From the NCBI GenBank assembly GCA_025526935.1, contig JAHLKD010000008.1:124001-188000 (forward strand): DNA of 64,000 bases, in the 5' to 3' direction. How positions within the stretch are numbered: the stretch's first letter is position 1; the number at the start of each line of letters is the position of its first letter. The translations under genes and the position numbers were made by a program. The notes beneath the pieces were generated by a model that ran no database searches, was not told the DNA's origin, and worked only from the letters and a program-made list of their open reading frames with translations. Shown piece after piece: positions 24,587-36,471 of this stretch. Source of the stretch: Cladochytrium replicatum (taxonomy: Eukaryota; Chytridiomycota; Chytridiomycetes; Cladochytriales; Cladochytriaceae).

Positions 24587-26386
24587 TCAACGAGTCATCA
24601 AGATCACAACCACACACACGAACAACGTCCAAAAAGTAGAGATATGAGAGGTACCAGCCGCTCCGTTTCCTGGCGAGCCAGGTGTGACGCCGCTGGTTTC
24701 TCCAACAACAGATATCTTTCCATCAGCATTATAGTACACTCGAGCAATTTCTCCTGTTACTCCAGACCCGACCCACATTGTACCAGCCTTGTCAAATGCA
24801 ATTCCCGACGGGCGGAAGCATGTACCGTCGGAGAGAGCGGCGGAGTTTGCACACAAAGTCCAAAAATTCTGAAAACGAAAAATAGATCAGAAATGAGTAA
24901 AAAACTCAGACAGGCCGGCTTTGTGTCGCACCTTTTGAACAAACAAATCAGAAACGTTTCCTGGGTAGTACGGCGCAGATTTTCCGAATGGAATCCTGGT
25001 GACACGGAATCCTTTCGGGATTGTGGGAGAGTTCCATGATCCGTGGAGCGCGATGAATGCATCCCCAGCCCACTCACATGGGAAAGCGCCTGGACCTGAA
25101 CCACATCCCGACACGGAGGAGTCACTGCTGTAAAACACTAGTCCAAGAGGTGAAGAATGTGCCGGCTGAAAGAAATCATGTCAGCAATGTTGAGGAGCGA
25201 TAATTGTCATATCTGCTGAGTTACGATTTGGGCAAGAGGTGGTCGATTGTTTGCTGTGTTTCGGCACCAATCGTCCGAGTACTGTCCCGAGAACGAAGGC
25301 CACACATATTGCTGGCCTCGGACCGGGTCTGAAACGAACGGCTGAGTGAGGTTTCCTGCAGTAAAGCATTGAGGATATCCATAGAACGTGTTGGCCGGCC
25401 CGTCCAGCAAGTTAAATTCTATCAGAACTTTAGATCAGTATTGGTCGCTGCAAAATCTTGCTACTAACCCTCAGCTGGGTTGTCCGGATATATCATGGCA
25501 CCAAGATCTCCGCGCTCCAAATCGTCAGGTCCATTATCTTAAAAGCACATTTTAGAAAGTCAAATCTACGTAATTGAGCGCGTTTCAAGACAAAGACATA
25601 CCAGCTTCCCAAAGCCTGTTTCGCAAATCAAAACCTAGCGCCACTGCATTCCGCAATCCATCCGCCCACACTTCCCCGCTCTCAAACTGGAACGGAAGTC
25701 CAGACCGCGTATCTTCGCTTGGGGCTGAACCCCACGGGAACCGCCGGACACGAGATCGATAGCTAGTCTGGTCGACGTTATCCAAGGAACCGATCGAGAC
25801 ATAAAAGTATGCCCCGTCGGGCGAGAACAGGATGGTTCGAGTTGTGTGGCCCAGAGCGGCACCTCCGTTTCCACCTCCTTCGATATTATCGACCACGACT
25901 TGACGAGTTGTGTCTGAAGATTGTGTGCGGGCTTTGTATTTCCATCGGTACACCTGAGTAGGTGTCGAGGCGTAAATATACCCGTCCTTCAAAGCCAATC
26001 CGTGGTTCAAACCAAGACCAGGGGCAGAAACGATGGTGGTTGACTTGTAGGTATTCGAACCGACTGGATCTTCGTAAATGGCTGAGATGGAGTCGAGCCC
26101 ACGAGTGAGAGCTAAGAGGTCCCCTGAAGCATCATCAAACAAAATCGTTCGTACGCCTTTCGCACCATTAAACACGATCGTCTGTGGGAGTAAACCAGTA
26201 AGAAAAGATAATCCTGTTTCTGGTGTGCTTTCCGAATATTACCGGCACAATCTTTGGATCGAGACTGGTGAGCCGTTCAGCTCTCTGAACAGAGGTGGGG
26301 ACTGTGGGCCTGGCGAGGGCTGCGCAGGCCAAGGAAAGGAGGGATAGCACTAGCAGATGGGTTACGCGGGACCGTCTTCGATTCAT
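24587..26386 (-). CDS. sorbosone dehydrogenase-like beta-propeller, secreted, probably GPI-anchored
   Basis: Resembles L-sorbosone/glucose dehydrogenases of the PQQ-type six-blade propeller superfamily. Six exons (26386-26243, 26181-25602, 25537-25469, 25418-25225, 25165-24932, 24868-24587) give 500 aa. The N-terminus MNRRRSRVTHLLVLSLLSLA is a signal peptide. Family motifs include VRTILFDDASGDLLAL, GLGLNHGLALKDGYIYAS, TRTILFSPDGAYFYVSIGS, VWADGLRNAVALGFD, FIALHGSWNS, GFRVTRIPF and RPSGIAFDKAGTMWV. The end (GTSHISTFWTLFVCVVVILM) is a hydrophobic tail after small residues, as in GPI signals. Whether it binds PQQ is unknown. It converges with the glycine-rich gene, leaving about 200 bases. Confidence 0.85.
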
Positions 26387-27201
26387 GTCCACAATATTGG
26401 ATGAGATAGTGGGTGGGAAGACTTTATCTACTCTGCGGAGCGGAAAAAACCTTAACGGGTTTATCATTCAACACGTGGGTGATGGATGCTCAGCACAAAA
26501 AATGAAGGTTGGACTGGGCAAAGCCGAAACCTAAGGCACGTCATGCAGATACTGAAAGAAAGCTAATCGAAAACAGACTACAGTATGGTTTAAATTGATC
26601 ATTCATTATTTGGGACACGCAGCTTGGAATGCACTTTAGGTGTGCGACTCGAAATCACGTAAGACCATAGTCAGGTTGACTTGACCACAGGATAACGAAT
26701 AAATTCAGGCCGAGTCAATAACTTCAATGATCTTGGTGGAACCCAAAGGAATTGAGCTATTGTTAGGTGTGCTCTTCAACCTATTACTATTACTTGGGCT
26801 ATGAAAATTAATGAAAGTGACAACCAGTCCAAGATGCCACTTACAAGAAATAGATGCAAAAGGGCATTTGCTCAATAGCATCATTGGTGCAGCCAACCTA
26901 AAAGGGAGGATAGAAAGGAATGATGGTCAAATTCAAACCATGCTTGGATTCCACCATTGCTTGGTTTACATGCCGCTGTGCAGATCTTCTTTCAACAAGC
27001 CAAGTGAAGTGAGCACTCAACTTGGCAACCCGTCTCAAGAGTGTGAGATTTCACTCTGGGTGGAACCAATTCAATACCATCAATCTGATTGGACATCTCC
27101 AACCGTGGGTCGATCATCTTTTGCTTTGTCAGGCCGTAAAGTCGGGTGACAATCCGCGTTAAATTCTCAACTGAGAGATTCCAAGCTCAGCTTTGCAAGC
27201 C
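26387..27201. other. intergenic, no intact gene seen
   Basis: The plus frame at 26811-27149 is open for 112 codons but shows no domain, and the sequence just before it (TWAMKINESDNQSKMP) continues only with a frame change. I cannot identify it; it may be an old mobile-element fragment. The stretch also holds the promoters of its two flanking genes. Confidence 0.4.
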
Positions 27202-28806
27202 ATGAACGGATCCATCCGCGACTTCTCGTCCTTCCTCTCCGTTGAGGCGTCCCTGCGGACCCCGAGTGGCCTCAAATCATTCCTGCCGCACATGAGCAAA
27301 CCCGGCGCCGCAACACTTGCGGGCGGCCTTCCTCCCGCTAACGCATTCGCTTTTAACAAGCTTTCTATCGGCTTTCAGAACCCAGGTGATTTCGCGGATT
27401 CGGGGTCACCCAATACAGCTGAAATTCCTTTGGTGAGCGAGGACCCATCTCAGCCTGGGTTGCGCGAAGCATTGCAGTATGGAAGCGGGTTGGGATACAA
27501 TTTGTACGTGTCTTTCATTCGTAAGTGGTTCGAGAGCCACAACTCGATGAAATACGATGACTGGGGTATCATGGCTACAGGAGGAAACACGATTGGTGCG
27601 TAACGATGTCCTAACCCTTTGGAACAAGAAAATGCTGATCGTTGCATTACTTTAGCCTTCGACCACGTTTTGAGAACATTGATTAACCCGGGCGACGGGA
27701 TCTTTGTGGAAGAACATGCGTACCCCAGTGCACTCGAGCAGATGAAACCAATCCGCGCACGTATCATTCCCATCAAAATGGACGTCGAAGGAATGATCCC
27801 GGAGAACATCGAGCACGCATACCACTCTTTCCGGTCCTCTAACCCCGATTCCGTTGCCAAGCTGATTTATGTTGTTCCGACTGGCCAGAACCCCACTGGC
27901 GCGAGCATGAGCGTGCAGCGACGGAAGGATATTCTCGCCGTGGCGAAAAAGCTTGATTTGTTGATTGCTGAGGACGACCCATACTCTGCTCTCCAACTTC
28001 CTGACTATGTTGAGCCCAGCGAGAACCCGGCTGGAATTGACACCTACCCTGGTGTTACGAACGACTTTCCCAACATTATATCGTTTGACGATGAAGGTCG
28101 GGTCCTCTATATGTTCACGTATGTAGTTATCTTCATCTATGCTTCAAAAATCTGACAGAGCCTATTCAAGCTTCTCGAAAATAATCTGCCCTGGTATTCG
28201 ATGCGGATTTACGGTTGCAAACAAGCAGTTTATGGCCAAACTTCAGCTGATCCAGGAATCGTCTCTCCAAGCGCCATCTGGCCTTGCCCAGGCGACCATC
28301 ATCAAACTCCTGAGCCAATTTGGAGAGAAAGGCTACCACCGCCACCTCCAGTTCCTCCAAAAGACGTACTCCGACAAGCGCAACTTTGTCGTCAGCTGTC
28401 TGCGTAACGAGATTGGCAAGGTCACAGCGAAAGGGGGGAACGCTCCCGCGGAGTTCCATGTCCCCAATTCTGGCATGTTCATCTACATCAAGGTAAGCAC
28501 AGCGACATCACCCCCAGCAATAAAACTAAAAAGTTATGGCACTAGATCCATCTTCCAACTAAAAGCACACAGAAGAATGGACACGCTCAGTCGCTAATAG
28601 AGCAGATATTTGAGCGGCTATTAGAGGAGAAAGTGCTGCTCGTGCCCGGGTACATGTTCTCCCCCACTTTTGATCCCGCCGACTCTTTGTCCAAAGACGC
28701 GTACCCGTATTTCAGGTGCGCTTTCTCAACGGCGCCCCAGGAGATGCTTGCGCATGGGATTGAGGTGTTCATCCGTGTGCTGAACGAGTTTGGTTGTGGA
28801 CAGTAA
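27202..28806 (+). CDS. aromatic/kynurenine-type aminotransferase (ARO8-like), copy 1
   Basis: A PLP fold-type I aminotransferase of the ARO8/KAT2/aminoadipate group. Exons 27202-27595, 27656-28118, 28171-28492 and 28546-28806 give 479 aa. Signatures: ATLAGGLPPANAF near the N-terminus, LREALQYGSGLGY, VVPTGQNPTG (PLP/substrate contact), LLIAEDDPYSALQLPDY (Asp for the PLP pyridine N), TFSKIICPGIRCGF with the Schiff-base Lys at about residue 289, and YFRCAFSTAP with the carboxylate-binding Arg. Likely substrates are aromatic amino acids, kynurenine or 2-aminoadipate; the sequence alone cannot choose. It has a close paralogue at 34506 with identical exon lengths. Confidence 0.93.
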
Positions 28807-29676
28807 GATGTTTATCCCAGAAAACAATAGATGAATGTTGCCCATGTGACACAAAGGGTGGATTAGTATAAGTGAGAAGCTTCGTTTAACCTTTGGGGAG
28901 CTTCACTTTCGAAAGCCTTTATCGTACTGGTACTTTATACTCTAATGACGAACGAACTTACCAGCGGACTTTTCTCAGGAAGGTGGCGACAATACCTTAT
29001 CAGGTATATCAAACTACAACAATGGATATGATTAAACAACTTGCCAACCGGATCCTTGATCTGAAAGGACAATTGTTCGATGATTCCCGGGCAAAGCATC
29101 CAACACCTATTCATCCGAAGCCATTTATGAGCTCAAACTTTGATTCTTTATGTTTATCTGGAATCAAATCTGAGCCCAGATAAAGACGACTCCGACTTGA
29201 CTTAGTCACGGAAGTGTCGCCTCAAAGTACAGGTTGACACCGGAACGGCAATCGACACCAACACACATTTCTTGTTTCAGGCACAAGACTAGCAGAATCT
29301 CCAGACGTTCTCTTAAGACAGCCACGAAAGCTTCTAAAAGACAGGCTACAGTGTAGTTGCGATATGTTATCATTTGTCGTCACTAAACTTGTAATAAAGA
29401 GGTATGAAAAACGAAAAAAAGGAAAGCACAAACAGTTGGGAACGTTCAAGAGAGAACGTCCGATGATCGTCAGTTCAGTCGGACGAGTGTGGATTTCAAT
29501 TGCCGATCAACTCATCCATAGTAATATTTTCGCTATCATTCATAGTGATTATGGTTGTGAAAAGAATTGGAGTCGAGCTATCTGTCAGTGATGGGAAAAT
29601 GAACCAGGTCGAATGGTTGAATCGCGGTATGCACCGGCGTTGTACGACTTGGATCTTTGTTGAGTATTTAGCTATG
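28807..29676. other. intergenic, no clear gene
   Basis: A 53-codon plus frame from ATG 29023 (MDMIKQLANRILDLKGQLFD) is the only coding-like piece and has no recognised family. The rest is probably the 3' flank of two convergent genes. Confidence 0.4.
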
Positions 29677-32600
29677 TCAGAATAGTCCCACTTAAATAAA
29701 TGGTCAGTCTGATTGGAACGACAAGCATAAGGCAGTGTACCTTTTTGCTTCAGACTCGTTTGCTGCCAAAGCGGAAGTTTTCCGAATGCCTCCCTGTCTA
29801 ACTTCAATAACCTTCCAAAATCATCTTCTGTTATGTAGTCCTCGAGATGGGAAGGATCCAAGCCTATTGGCAAGGGTTTCATACTCTTGAGCTCCACTAA
29901 AGTGTACTTGGTTTCCTTGATCTATCCACAAGAAAAATGAACTAAAGCAAATTCCCCGGAACGCTTAAGTATCACCTTTCGCAAGACACTAACTGCGGTC
30001 ACGGTTTGGATCACTTGGCCACCGTTAGGAGCATCTTCCGCCGACTTCCACTTCCCCTCCCACACAAGAAAGGCGGCCCTGAACTCCGGCGGTTCGGTCC
30101 CTTGACCAACAAATAATATTCCCCAAGAATCGATTGGCATTTCTCCACGGTCCTGGTCCTTCTTTTTCACCAGCTCAACATACTCCTAGGGGTCGACATT
30201 TGAGATAGTCATGGAACATGGGTTAACAGGAGGGATCAAGCAGATAAGTTAAGAAAAAATCAGTAATATAGTAGCTCACCAAAGCAGTCTCAATGGCGAC
30301 ACGTATTTCCCGGTGCAAATGTGTCGCTTTCCTTCCAACCCATATGAACGTTTGGAAGTAAGCGTCGATAAAGTACACTCCGTCCTCTTGCAGGTCTCTT
30401 TGAGTAAAGGGTTCTGTTTCTTCTGCCTAAATTCCAAATTAAAACGAAATAAGGCATAGCACTAAGCTCAAGGAAATACCGTTGGATTTCCAAGATTGAC
30501 ATGAGATATTCGGAACATCCGGCATTTGTATGACCCTTCAGCTCTGGTACGTCGAGAACGGATAAATTCATTGGGAGTGAAACACTTTTGAGCTCCCGAT
30601 GGATCATCCAAGCTATTCAAGCTCTCCAAGAAGTCGGGAGGCTCGTTGCCTTCTGAAATTACCTCCTTTTCCAGATTCTGGAGTTGTTTTACAGAGTTAG
30701 GCTTGTCCCATTGAGCCCTTATATTCAGTTACCGAAATGCGACTGGCAATCTTTTCAGCTGCTTCTCGCTCAAATGAGAAGCTCCCAGCTCCATTCCACA
30801 CCCAAGTAACATTATTGGCTTTCAAAACCACACAGCCAGCAGGGCACAAGTGCTCGTTATCCTGAGAAAATGATTAAGACTCGATAAATACTCAGATATC
30901 GACCAACCATTTGCACTTGATAAGATTGAATTGCCTCCTTCGACCATCCTCTTACCACCACCATTACCCTAGCTTCATGCTCAGAGTAAATTTTCTCTTC
31001 CGATCCGGTTATCCCTGCAAGTTCTGGAAGTCCTTTCCGAACAAGCAGAAGGCGATCTTCGAAGATTGATCGGAAGGCAATGGTCTCCTTGCCCTGTAGC
31101 ATTCGGACCTGTCGTGCCCCATACTTCTTTTCCATGTCTACAGCTGCATATGCCACTGTTCCTTGATCGTTCTGGGGATAGATTAGGCGTTGTTGCAAAG
31201 CACAAAGAAAGTATCTACCGGTTTTGAATCAGAGCCTAGCCAAAAATATGCCTCCGAAGCTTCCTTCTCGTTTCCCACGCGGCCAGTGAGGTGCTTGTAA
31301 AGCACTATGTAGCAAGCTCCGGAATAGAAAGTTCCTTGGGTTCCAGAAAGCTCTACTAATGCAGGGTGGCGACCAGTTACTACATTTGAGTTGAAGTGAG
31401 ATTTTGTAATATGGACTGAATATTAATCGATCATACTCGAATCGTTTGAGTTGGTCACGGATCCTTTTTGGCCACCACCGACAATCCATATTCTTGTTTG
31501 AAGTGCACCAAGATCAAACCTCGGCGGTGGAGGTCCCCCGTCATCCACCCACTGTTCCAGTTCTTCATTAGAAGAAACGTCAGGCCGGTTCCAGGACGCT
31601 GGTGGGGGGGGAGGGTCCACCATCTTCATTACATCAATCTTATTCTCCTTCTTTGCATTCCCTAGAAAGCGCGATGAAATTTGCGTTTAAAGTCTGGAAC
31701 TTAACAAGCACTTACATGCCCCTCTGTCGTACACGTAACGCGATTTGTCCTTTGCTTCAACATTGGAAGCTTGCTTTACCGTAAGGATATTCGATGTTGA
31801 GGATCCGTTTTTGCTGCCACCAGGGACTCCTGTCCATTCAGTAAACTGTTCAGTGAAGAGAACGGATTCAACGGACTCCTTCTCTCTCGACACCGCCTTT
31901 CCATCGTAATCTTGGTGCGAAGCAAGAATTTCCTGTGAAACGTTGGGTATATGTTTTAAAGAGAAGACGCTGCTTACTTACATCTGCAAGTTTGTCGGCA
32001 ACCGCTATATCGTCCTCCTTTGCACCTCGGCCGATCCACCTGAACGATACAAGAGCATTAAATAATCGTGTTCATACTACATCGATTACGTACGTATAAA
32101 CCTCATCGCCTGTTTCCAAAACAAAGACACGTCTTGTCTGCAAGAGCTTACTTGTCATGCTCTTTCCCGTGGTGGCGACAGTACAACGCCCCCCATCATC
32201 GATCCTTTTCCAAGAGAGTTCAATTAAAAAAGAAATCTTGAGCTAGATCATTTCGGTTACCGGAAAAGTTTGATCTTCGATTCAATCGTACGCTCCCACT
32301 CTGCATCATCGGCTAGTGCTGGTCGTTCAAGCATATCGTAAAAATCTCTGAGAGAGCTCGGTACCGGAGGTAGATCACCCAAACTCCTCCCGTCTGTTCT
32401 AGATGGGCATGGGCTTCCGGTGTGTAATATCTTCCAGAAATGCATGAAACCGCGGTGATCTAACACTCGTCTGTTCCCACCATCCAGCTCCATGATGCTT
32501 GCTTTTCTAGCCCACTCTCTTTCCCTCATTTTGTGCGCGATCTCCTTTCCCTTTGCGCATTTCACCCTCCCTGCATCCTTGCCGAAGAACACAAAGATCG

Positions 32601-33885
32601 GGGGATCAACTGCGTATGCGATCCTCTCAGCGGACGACATCACTGATTTCGGCATGAGCGCAGGAGCAGACGTTGGATTGTTGTGGCCGAGCACAAATAC
32701 GTCGGTATGGTTCAAGGATTCGAGTACCAGCGGAACTTCTCGAACATAGCATTTGCGCTTTCCTTTCACACGAAGCAGAACGTACTTCGAATGTTCTTGA
32801 GAGAAATCTGTTGTTGGCGAGATGTCGAGTCCCTCTTGGCTCGTTGAGGTTACTTCTCCGTTCATTACTGGTTGACGGGTGGGAACCGTAATAACAGGAC
32901 GCGACTGTGGCGCTAGTGCGGCAACCACTGCGCCATTTCCGGCGAACTTCTTGGTTAAGGCGGAGACGGAAGTGGAGCTGGCGGCCGAATCTGGAGAATC
33001 CACGGAACTCGGCGATTTTACTGAGTTCTTGATAGATCCTTCCTTTTTCAATGATCTGTTGATTCTTTTCTCTTGAGAAGTACTGCTGAGTGCTTGATAC
33101 TTCGATACGAGCGATTTTGCTGATACCGCCCCCCGAATTTGTTCTTCACTTTTTAGTGCTCTAAGATCAGATGGCTCAGATGCTCTCGTTGGTTGAGGTG
33201 AACTTGGTGACTTTGGGCTACAATGACTTTCGCTATGAATAGATCCAGCATTAGAAGAATGTCTTCCAGGCTGATTACGATCAGTTGATCTTCGTTCCTG
33301 TTGATTAGTGTCCCTCTGTCTGTTGAACTCCCTCGCTTCCACTTCCGCTGAGCTGGCCTTAGTTCGCCTAATTAGTTTACTCTCGAGATCGAGATCATTG
33401 TTTTAATCTCATACATTGTTCAAGTCCATCAGGCCAGAACGAGATCGGGAAACGCCTAATGCTCTAGGCGTGTCCACATCATCTCGACAGAAGCCGGAGG
33501 TTTGCGCGGATTCAGGAGATGAAACTAGAATGACCACGTCAGAGGTTGATCGATTGTCAGCTACTGATCCATATACGCTGCTCATACTCGAGTCTTCTTG
33601 GGATGTTATTGTTTGCTCTATTACCAGTTTGGCATCTTGCTTCTTGGAAACATCTGATCTGCCAGTTTCGTTATGATGTTCATTAAGATCTTGCTGCAAT
33701 AATTGCCGTTTACGACTGTCGAGTTCAGGAGTTGAGGTCCGCAACTCATTTCTTTTCCAAAGAGTCGCCTTTTCATTTTCCGGTTTGTTGTCGAGCAGAC
33801 GAGTATTGTTTCCCTTGCTGCTCTCGATACTCTGCTGCCTTTCAGTGGAAAGTCCAAGTGAGAGTCCGGTGCTTTTTGTGCGCAT
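29677..33885 (-). CDS. supervillin/villin-like actin-binding protein (gelsolin repeats plus headpiece)
   Basis: Binds and probably bundles or anchors actin. A long Ser-rich, disordered N-terminus (33885 to about 32800) leads into five gelsolin-like repeats: KYVLLRVKGKRKCYVREVPL with IFVFFGKDAGR; KSMTSKLLQTRRVFVLETGD with VYTWIGRGAKED; RIWIVGGGQ with AYFWLGSDSKPNDQGTVAY; CVVLKANNVTWVWNGAGSFS; and GVYFIDAYFQTFIWVGRKAT. A villin headpiece closes it: YITEDDFGRLLKLDREAFG, LPLWQQTSLKQK, then VGLF from a 14-nt last exon (29690-29677). The linker RPALADDAEWERTIESKIKLF fits supervillin better than villin. More than ten introns. The start is uncertain: ATG 33885, or an exon further upstream. It sits between the two aminotransferase copies, on the other strand. 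Confidence 0.85.
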
Positions 33886-34505
33886 TCTTGTACACGTTAG
33901 GAGTAGATTCAATCCAGACCTAATTAGTTTGACAAGCTAGATTTCTTATTGAGCTTTAAATGGAAAATTGCGTCGGTGATCGACTTCCTCAGACACTTAT
34001 TTCGAAGTCAGCTTTTGTTGACTTTTAGTCCCAATAAACGGCTAGGAATTTTTCCTTTCTTGTTGGAAATCGGTTTGCCAGCTATCTGGTCGATTATCTT
34101 AAGAAATGAGGATCCATATGCATACTATACTCTTCAGAAGAAAGTTTGGCCGATCGTTTAGTGTTAAAGGCTGTTCGCGGGCAGTTGGGATTTCGTTTAA
34201 TGGTCTTTATTTCATTAATATCCAGCAGGGAAGAATGAAAGGGCTGAACCGCGGACAGACAAACAGCACACATGTCCCGCCTCGGATACTCAACGGTATA
34301 TGATATGATTAAGGAGGAGAGAATGTTATATAAGTGGAACACTGTACTCGGTGTAGTAGCAGTTGGAAATGAAAATTTTACATGATTGATTATGTAAAGA
34401 TCGCGCAGCAATGTCTCATAAAAACGATGAGTCGATCTAATCTAGTAGCACCTTATCTAGAGCATATTACTCGAGTGGTTTCCCCAGTTTTCCATCTTTG
34501 CAGCA
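33886..34505. other. intergenic, divergent promoter region
   Basis: About 620 bases between the supervillin-like gene and aminotransferase copy 2. A missing first exon of the former may lie here. A TATATAA-like stretch near 34328-34333 could serve copy 2. No other gene is seen. Confidence 0.4.
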
Positions 34506-36107
34506 ATGAACGGAACAGTGCGCGATTTCTCGTCCTTCCTATCCATCGAGGCTTCCCTTCGTGCCCCCAGCAACCTCAAATCCTTCCTCCCGTACATGAG
34601 CAAACCCGGTACCGTATCCCTCGCAGGAGGTCTTCCTCAGGCAGCCACATTCGCAATCGACAACTTTTCATTTCGCTACAAGAACCACACGGACTCCACT
34701 GATTCCGGTTCACTTGGCACAATTGATATCCCAATGGTGAGCGAGGACCCGGCGCAACCAGCTTTGCGTGAAGCCCTACAGTACGGAAACGGGTTTGGAT
34801 ACTCTCTTTACGTGTCTTTCATCCGGAAGTGGTTCGAGAGATATAACTCAATGAAGTATGATGACTGGGGTATCATGGCAACAGGTGGAAACACGAGCGG
34901 TTAGTCTGTAATTGTGTATGGATAAAGATTTTGGTTGATGTGCTTTGCTTTTGTGTAGCGTTCGACCACGTGTTGAGGCTGTTGATCAACCCCGGCGACG
35001 GAATCTTTGTCGAAGAACACTCCTTTCCAAGCGCGCTTGAACAAATGAAGCCCGTGCGCGCCAACCTGATCCCAGTAAAGATGGACTCTGAAGGAATGAT
35101 CCCCGAAGAAATCGAGCGCGCGCACAACGCTTTCCGGTTGTCGCATCCTGATGCGGTTGCTAAACTGATCTATGTTGTTCCGACCGGTCAGAACCCCACT
35201 GGCGCGAGCATGAGCATTCGACGACGAAAAGATGTCCTTTCCGTGGCCAAAAAACTTGATTTGTTGATTGCGGAAGACGACCCGTACTCTGCGCTGCAAC
35301 TTCCGGATTATATTGACCCTGCTGAAAACACGACTGGGATAGATGCATACCCTGGTGTTGTTAATGACTTGCCCAACATTGTGTCTTTTGACGATGAAGG
35401 TCGTGTTCTGTACATGTTCACGTAGGTGTTTCATGCTACTCATGGTTTCGCTTTCTCACCGATCTTGAAAGGTTTTCGAAAGTTATCGCTCCCGGAATCC
35501 GCTGCGGCTTCACTGTCGCAAACAAACAGTTCATGGAAAAACTTTATCTGGTCCAGGAATCCTCGCTCCAGGCACCATCTGGTCTGTCGCAGGCGGCAAT
35601 TGTCAAGCTCCTGACTCAATGGGGCGACCAAGGCTACCACCGCCATCTCCAGTTCCTCCAGAAGGCATACACCGAAAAGCGCAACATCATCGTCAGAAGC
35701 TTGCGCCAAGAGATTGGGAAGATCAAGGCGAATGGCGGGAAACCACCGGCCGAGTTCCATGTTCCGAACTCGGGCATGTTTATCTACATCAAGGTTAGCA
35801 TCAAGTTCTTTTCCGTCATGCGATAGAAATCTAATCTCAGAACCAGGTGCATCTCCCTATAAAAAGCACACTGCAGAATGGACACGCTCGATCGGTGATG
35901 GAACAGATTTTGGAGCGGCTCTTGGAAGAGCGTGTGCTTCTTGTCCCGGGATACATGTTCGCACCTGCATTTGATCCCGTAGACCCGCTCTCCAAGGACG
36001 CATACCCATATTTCCGGTGCGCTTTCTCGACCGCGCCGGAGGATATGCTTGCTCGTGGGGCTGGGGTGTTCATTCGGGTGTTGAGCGAGTTCGGGTGTGG
36101 GCAGTAG
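34506..36107 (+). CDS. aromatic/kynurenine-type aminotransferase (ARO8-like), copy 2
   Basis: Same family and architecture as the gene at 27202. Exons 34506-34899, 34959-35421, 35472-35793 and 35847-36107 are 394, 463, 322 and 261 nt, identical to copy 1, giving 479 aa. All key residues are present: VPTGQNPTGASMS, IAEDDPYSALQLPDY, TFSKVIAPGIRCGF (Schiff-base Lys) and YFRCAFSTAPEDM. Differences cluster near the N-terminus (residues 45-75) and in the C-terminal domain, so the two may differ in substrate or expression. The introns differ in sequence, so the duplication is not recent. Confidence 0.93.
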
Positions 36108-36471
36108 ACAGAATTACGATTCTTCTTTGTTAAGCTTCATGTTCGAAAACTCATTAGATTTACATTTTGGTGCATATTTCATAAATCATTGAATATACAC
36201 GGGCCTAGCATGAATGAAGGAAAATGAATCGACAAAGACAAATGGCCATCTAAAAGGATTAGCTCAACCTCCAATCTAAAGGTGGAAAAGCTCAGATATG
36301 TGAAGATAAAGCTAAGAAACTAATTGGACAGAAACAACCGAACCTCTGGAATGTATCCGCTTTGACTAATCCCATAGAATAAGTCGACAAAACAAAACCA
36401 AAGCACAGCACTCGAACAAGTAATGGTAAGCAGCATCAAACAGAAAAACCGCAGGCAAACAACACAAACCC
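36108..36471. other. intergenic, no gene seen
   Basis: An AT-rich stretch between two convergent genes, probably 3' untranslated sequence and terminators. Confidence 0.5.

Noticed and set aside
26700-27150. Possible retrotransposon gag fragment
   Set aside because: TWAMKINESD looks faintly like copia-type gag sequence, but there are no repeats, no zinc knuckle and no polymerase nearby, so I do not call it.
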